Shown: piece after piece, positions 62,492 through 64,000 of the stretch
Layout: each line of letters opens with the position of its first letter
Numbering within the stretch: position 1 is the stretch's first letter
Source: Archilochus colubris
Taxonomy: Eukaryota > Chordata > Aves > Apodiformes > Trochilidae
DNA length: 64,000 bases
Direction of reading: 5' to 3'
Assembly: GCA_023079485.1 (NCBI GenBank)
Contig: CM041084.1
Coordinates: 121,632,467 to 121,696,466, forward strand
Notes under the pieces: model-generated
Told to the model about the DNA's origin: nothing
Databases searched by the model: none
The model's input: only the letters and a program-made list of their open reading frames with translations
Program-made: the position numbers and the translations under genes

Positions 62492-64000
62492 AAACTAAAT
62501 TCCAATTTGTTGGAGACTTCATACTGAAAGTGTTGTATCACTCTGTCAATCTGATGACATTTTACCACATCTTTAACGGTGAAAGATTTTTCTGCCCATT
62601 ATTTCCCCCAAACCCCTTGGCTGCTGGAATCAGTAATGTATTACCATGGATACAGATTACAGAGCGGGGTATGGGGAAGAGAGTGGAGGTTAAAGCGCAT
62701 AGAGGAAAGATTTCTCTGGAGTTGGCATTTGGAGCAGGGAATAAGACAGCACAAGAGGTGTTTTTTTTCATTTATTCAAATACATCCAGGCAATAAAAAG
62801 GTTAATTTCAAGAAGATGAGATAAAATAAATTGCATTTGTGTTTTTGTGTCTTGGTAAAGCCATCTTTTTTCTGGAAAGTGAAAACCTTCACATATTTAT
62901 GAGATTTATTTTGGAGAAAGAGCTATTTAAAAATTAGTAATTTGGCTGTAATTGCTTTCTCCTTTCATCTGGGCAGGGAAGAAGTCATAGACTATCTTGT
63001 CATCTACAGAAATAGTAGGACTTGCAGACCTCTGCTTCTGACATGGCTGAGTGAAAATGCTCATAAGCTTCATTGTTTTGAAAACAAAGCCAACCATGAC
63101 TTCAACATCACCATGTGTAATAGTGGGATAAAAAAGAAAAACAAAAAGTGCAATTTGGAAAGATGAGCAGTGAAAAAAAGAGCAGCTGGGCCTTCTTCTA
63201 AAGGACCTGGCTCTTCTAAAGATATGCACAAGCAACAAGAGGGCCAGATGTTTTGGGTTTTTTTTCTGGGCTAATGGTTTCCAGTAAGATACTCCAAACA
63301 ATGCTATTGAAATAGTCTCATAGAATAATACTGAATAAAACCTGTAGGAGTGAAAATGCTAAAATTCCACAGAAGTTATCCAGAAAGCTTTTATCTGGAA
63401 AGGTAAAATGTAATGGAAAATGGGACTTTTTGATACACTCAAATCCATTACATTTAATTGTATAGGAGCCACACAGATATTTTTCTACTATACTTTCCAG
63501 GCTAATTCAAAACTTATTAAAATATTATTTTCTGATGCTTGAGCTCTCTTGAAGTCATCATAAAACAGAGTGGTATCTAATCCAGAGAAAAGATAAGGCC
63601 CACACTACTCTCTTCCATGAAAATGTATTTGTGTGAAAAATATTTTCAGATCTCCAAATGTTTCATCCTTATATACATGATACAGCTGTTTTTGCTATGG
63701 TGGCCTGAATATACTTCCCAAAGAGAGCAATGATGGAGCAAATTAAGATCTAGGGCAGGCCTAATATTTTGCTCCCACTCTAGACTGTGACAAGGCTTGC
63801 ACTCATCTTCATGACAATAAAATCCATCCCAGAAAAATTTGCAGCAAGTGGAGCTAACAGAAATAAAGGGGTTAACAAGTTTATTTTAGAAGTAACTTTT
63901 ACTTCAACAAAGATTAATATGTCAGCTGAACACTAAGTAGAGGTCAGTGCTAAAAGACCACCACACTAATCACAGAAATGTGTTGGCACAGACATTGATG
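62492..64000. other. Unannotated interval to window end
   Basis: No recognised gene. The overlapping frames on both strands (62530-62824, 62927-63301) have no family resemblance. Confidence 0.6.

Noticed and set aside
63310..63330. TCATAGAATAATA as a CR1 tail
   Set aside because: A single imperfect octamer without any CR1 3' body.
1..64000. Endogenous retrovirus, CRISPR array, bacterial operon or multi-gene defence system
   Set aside because: No LTR pairs, gag/pol/env motifs, regularly spaced repeats or adjacent same-strand genes were seen. The window is vertebrate noncoding DNA.

Overview
The window looks like avian nuclear DNA: an AT-rich, repeat-poor stretch of a gene desert or a very long intron. 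The main evidence is the set of CR1 LINE fragments. Several keep CR1 reverse-transcriptase peptide signatures and the bird-type 3' end, an octamer tail of the ATTCTATG type. There is no bacterial gene organisation, no CRISPR array, no rRNA gene and no convincing tRNA gene. I found no protein-coding gene of the host that I recognise. The open frames longer than 60 codons are chance frames, frames inside CR1 remains, or by-products of purine-rich and poly-A tracts.

Layout. 1-2.2 kb is AT-rich single-copy-looking DNA. 2.2-3.4 kb is a long 5'-truncated CR1 on the minus strand. 3.4-14.5 kb is mostly unannotated, with two G-quadruplex motifs near 12.6 and 13.05 kb and segments that look like regulatory DNA. 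14.5-15.55 kb holds an old inverted-repeat fragment and then a second minus-strand CR1. 15.6-25.2 kb is unannotated apart from microsatellites, a poly-A run and a decayed CR1-like piece near 20.8 kb. At 25.24-25.30 kb there is a tRNA-like A-box/B-box pair on the minus strand, probably an ancient SINE head. 25.7-36.5 kb is unannotated. An old CR1-type 3' end lies at 36.6-36.8 kb, and an L2-like LINE C-terminus at 40.7-41.1 kb still has an open frame. Short CR1 3' ends occur at 42.2, 44.2 and 58.5-58.8 kb, and an isolated CR1 palm-domain fragment at 59.9-60.1 kb. Purine-skewed blocks lie near 24.0, 47.3-47.6 and 58.85-59.17 kb.

The most interesting pattern is a scattered set of decayed sequences, most with inverted-repeat arms (14.5, 25.65, 39.5, 50.4, 62.3-62.5 kb, with a related direct-repeat piece at 55.2 kb). 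They resemble repeats that I recall from turtles, crocodilians and birds, and may be ancient foldback/MITE-like relics. Other items worth checking are a near-perfect hairpin at 53.98 kb, an E-box and inverted-repeat cluster at 9.7 kb, and a few splice-site-bounded open segments that could be exons of unannotated transcripts. No operon-like or multi-gene system is visible, and I could not support any novel system.
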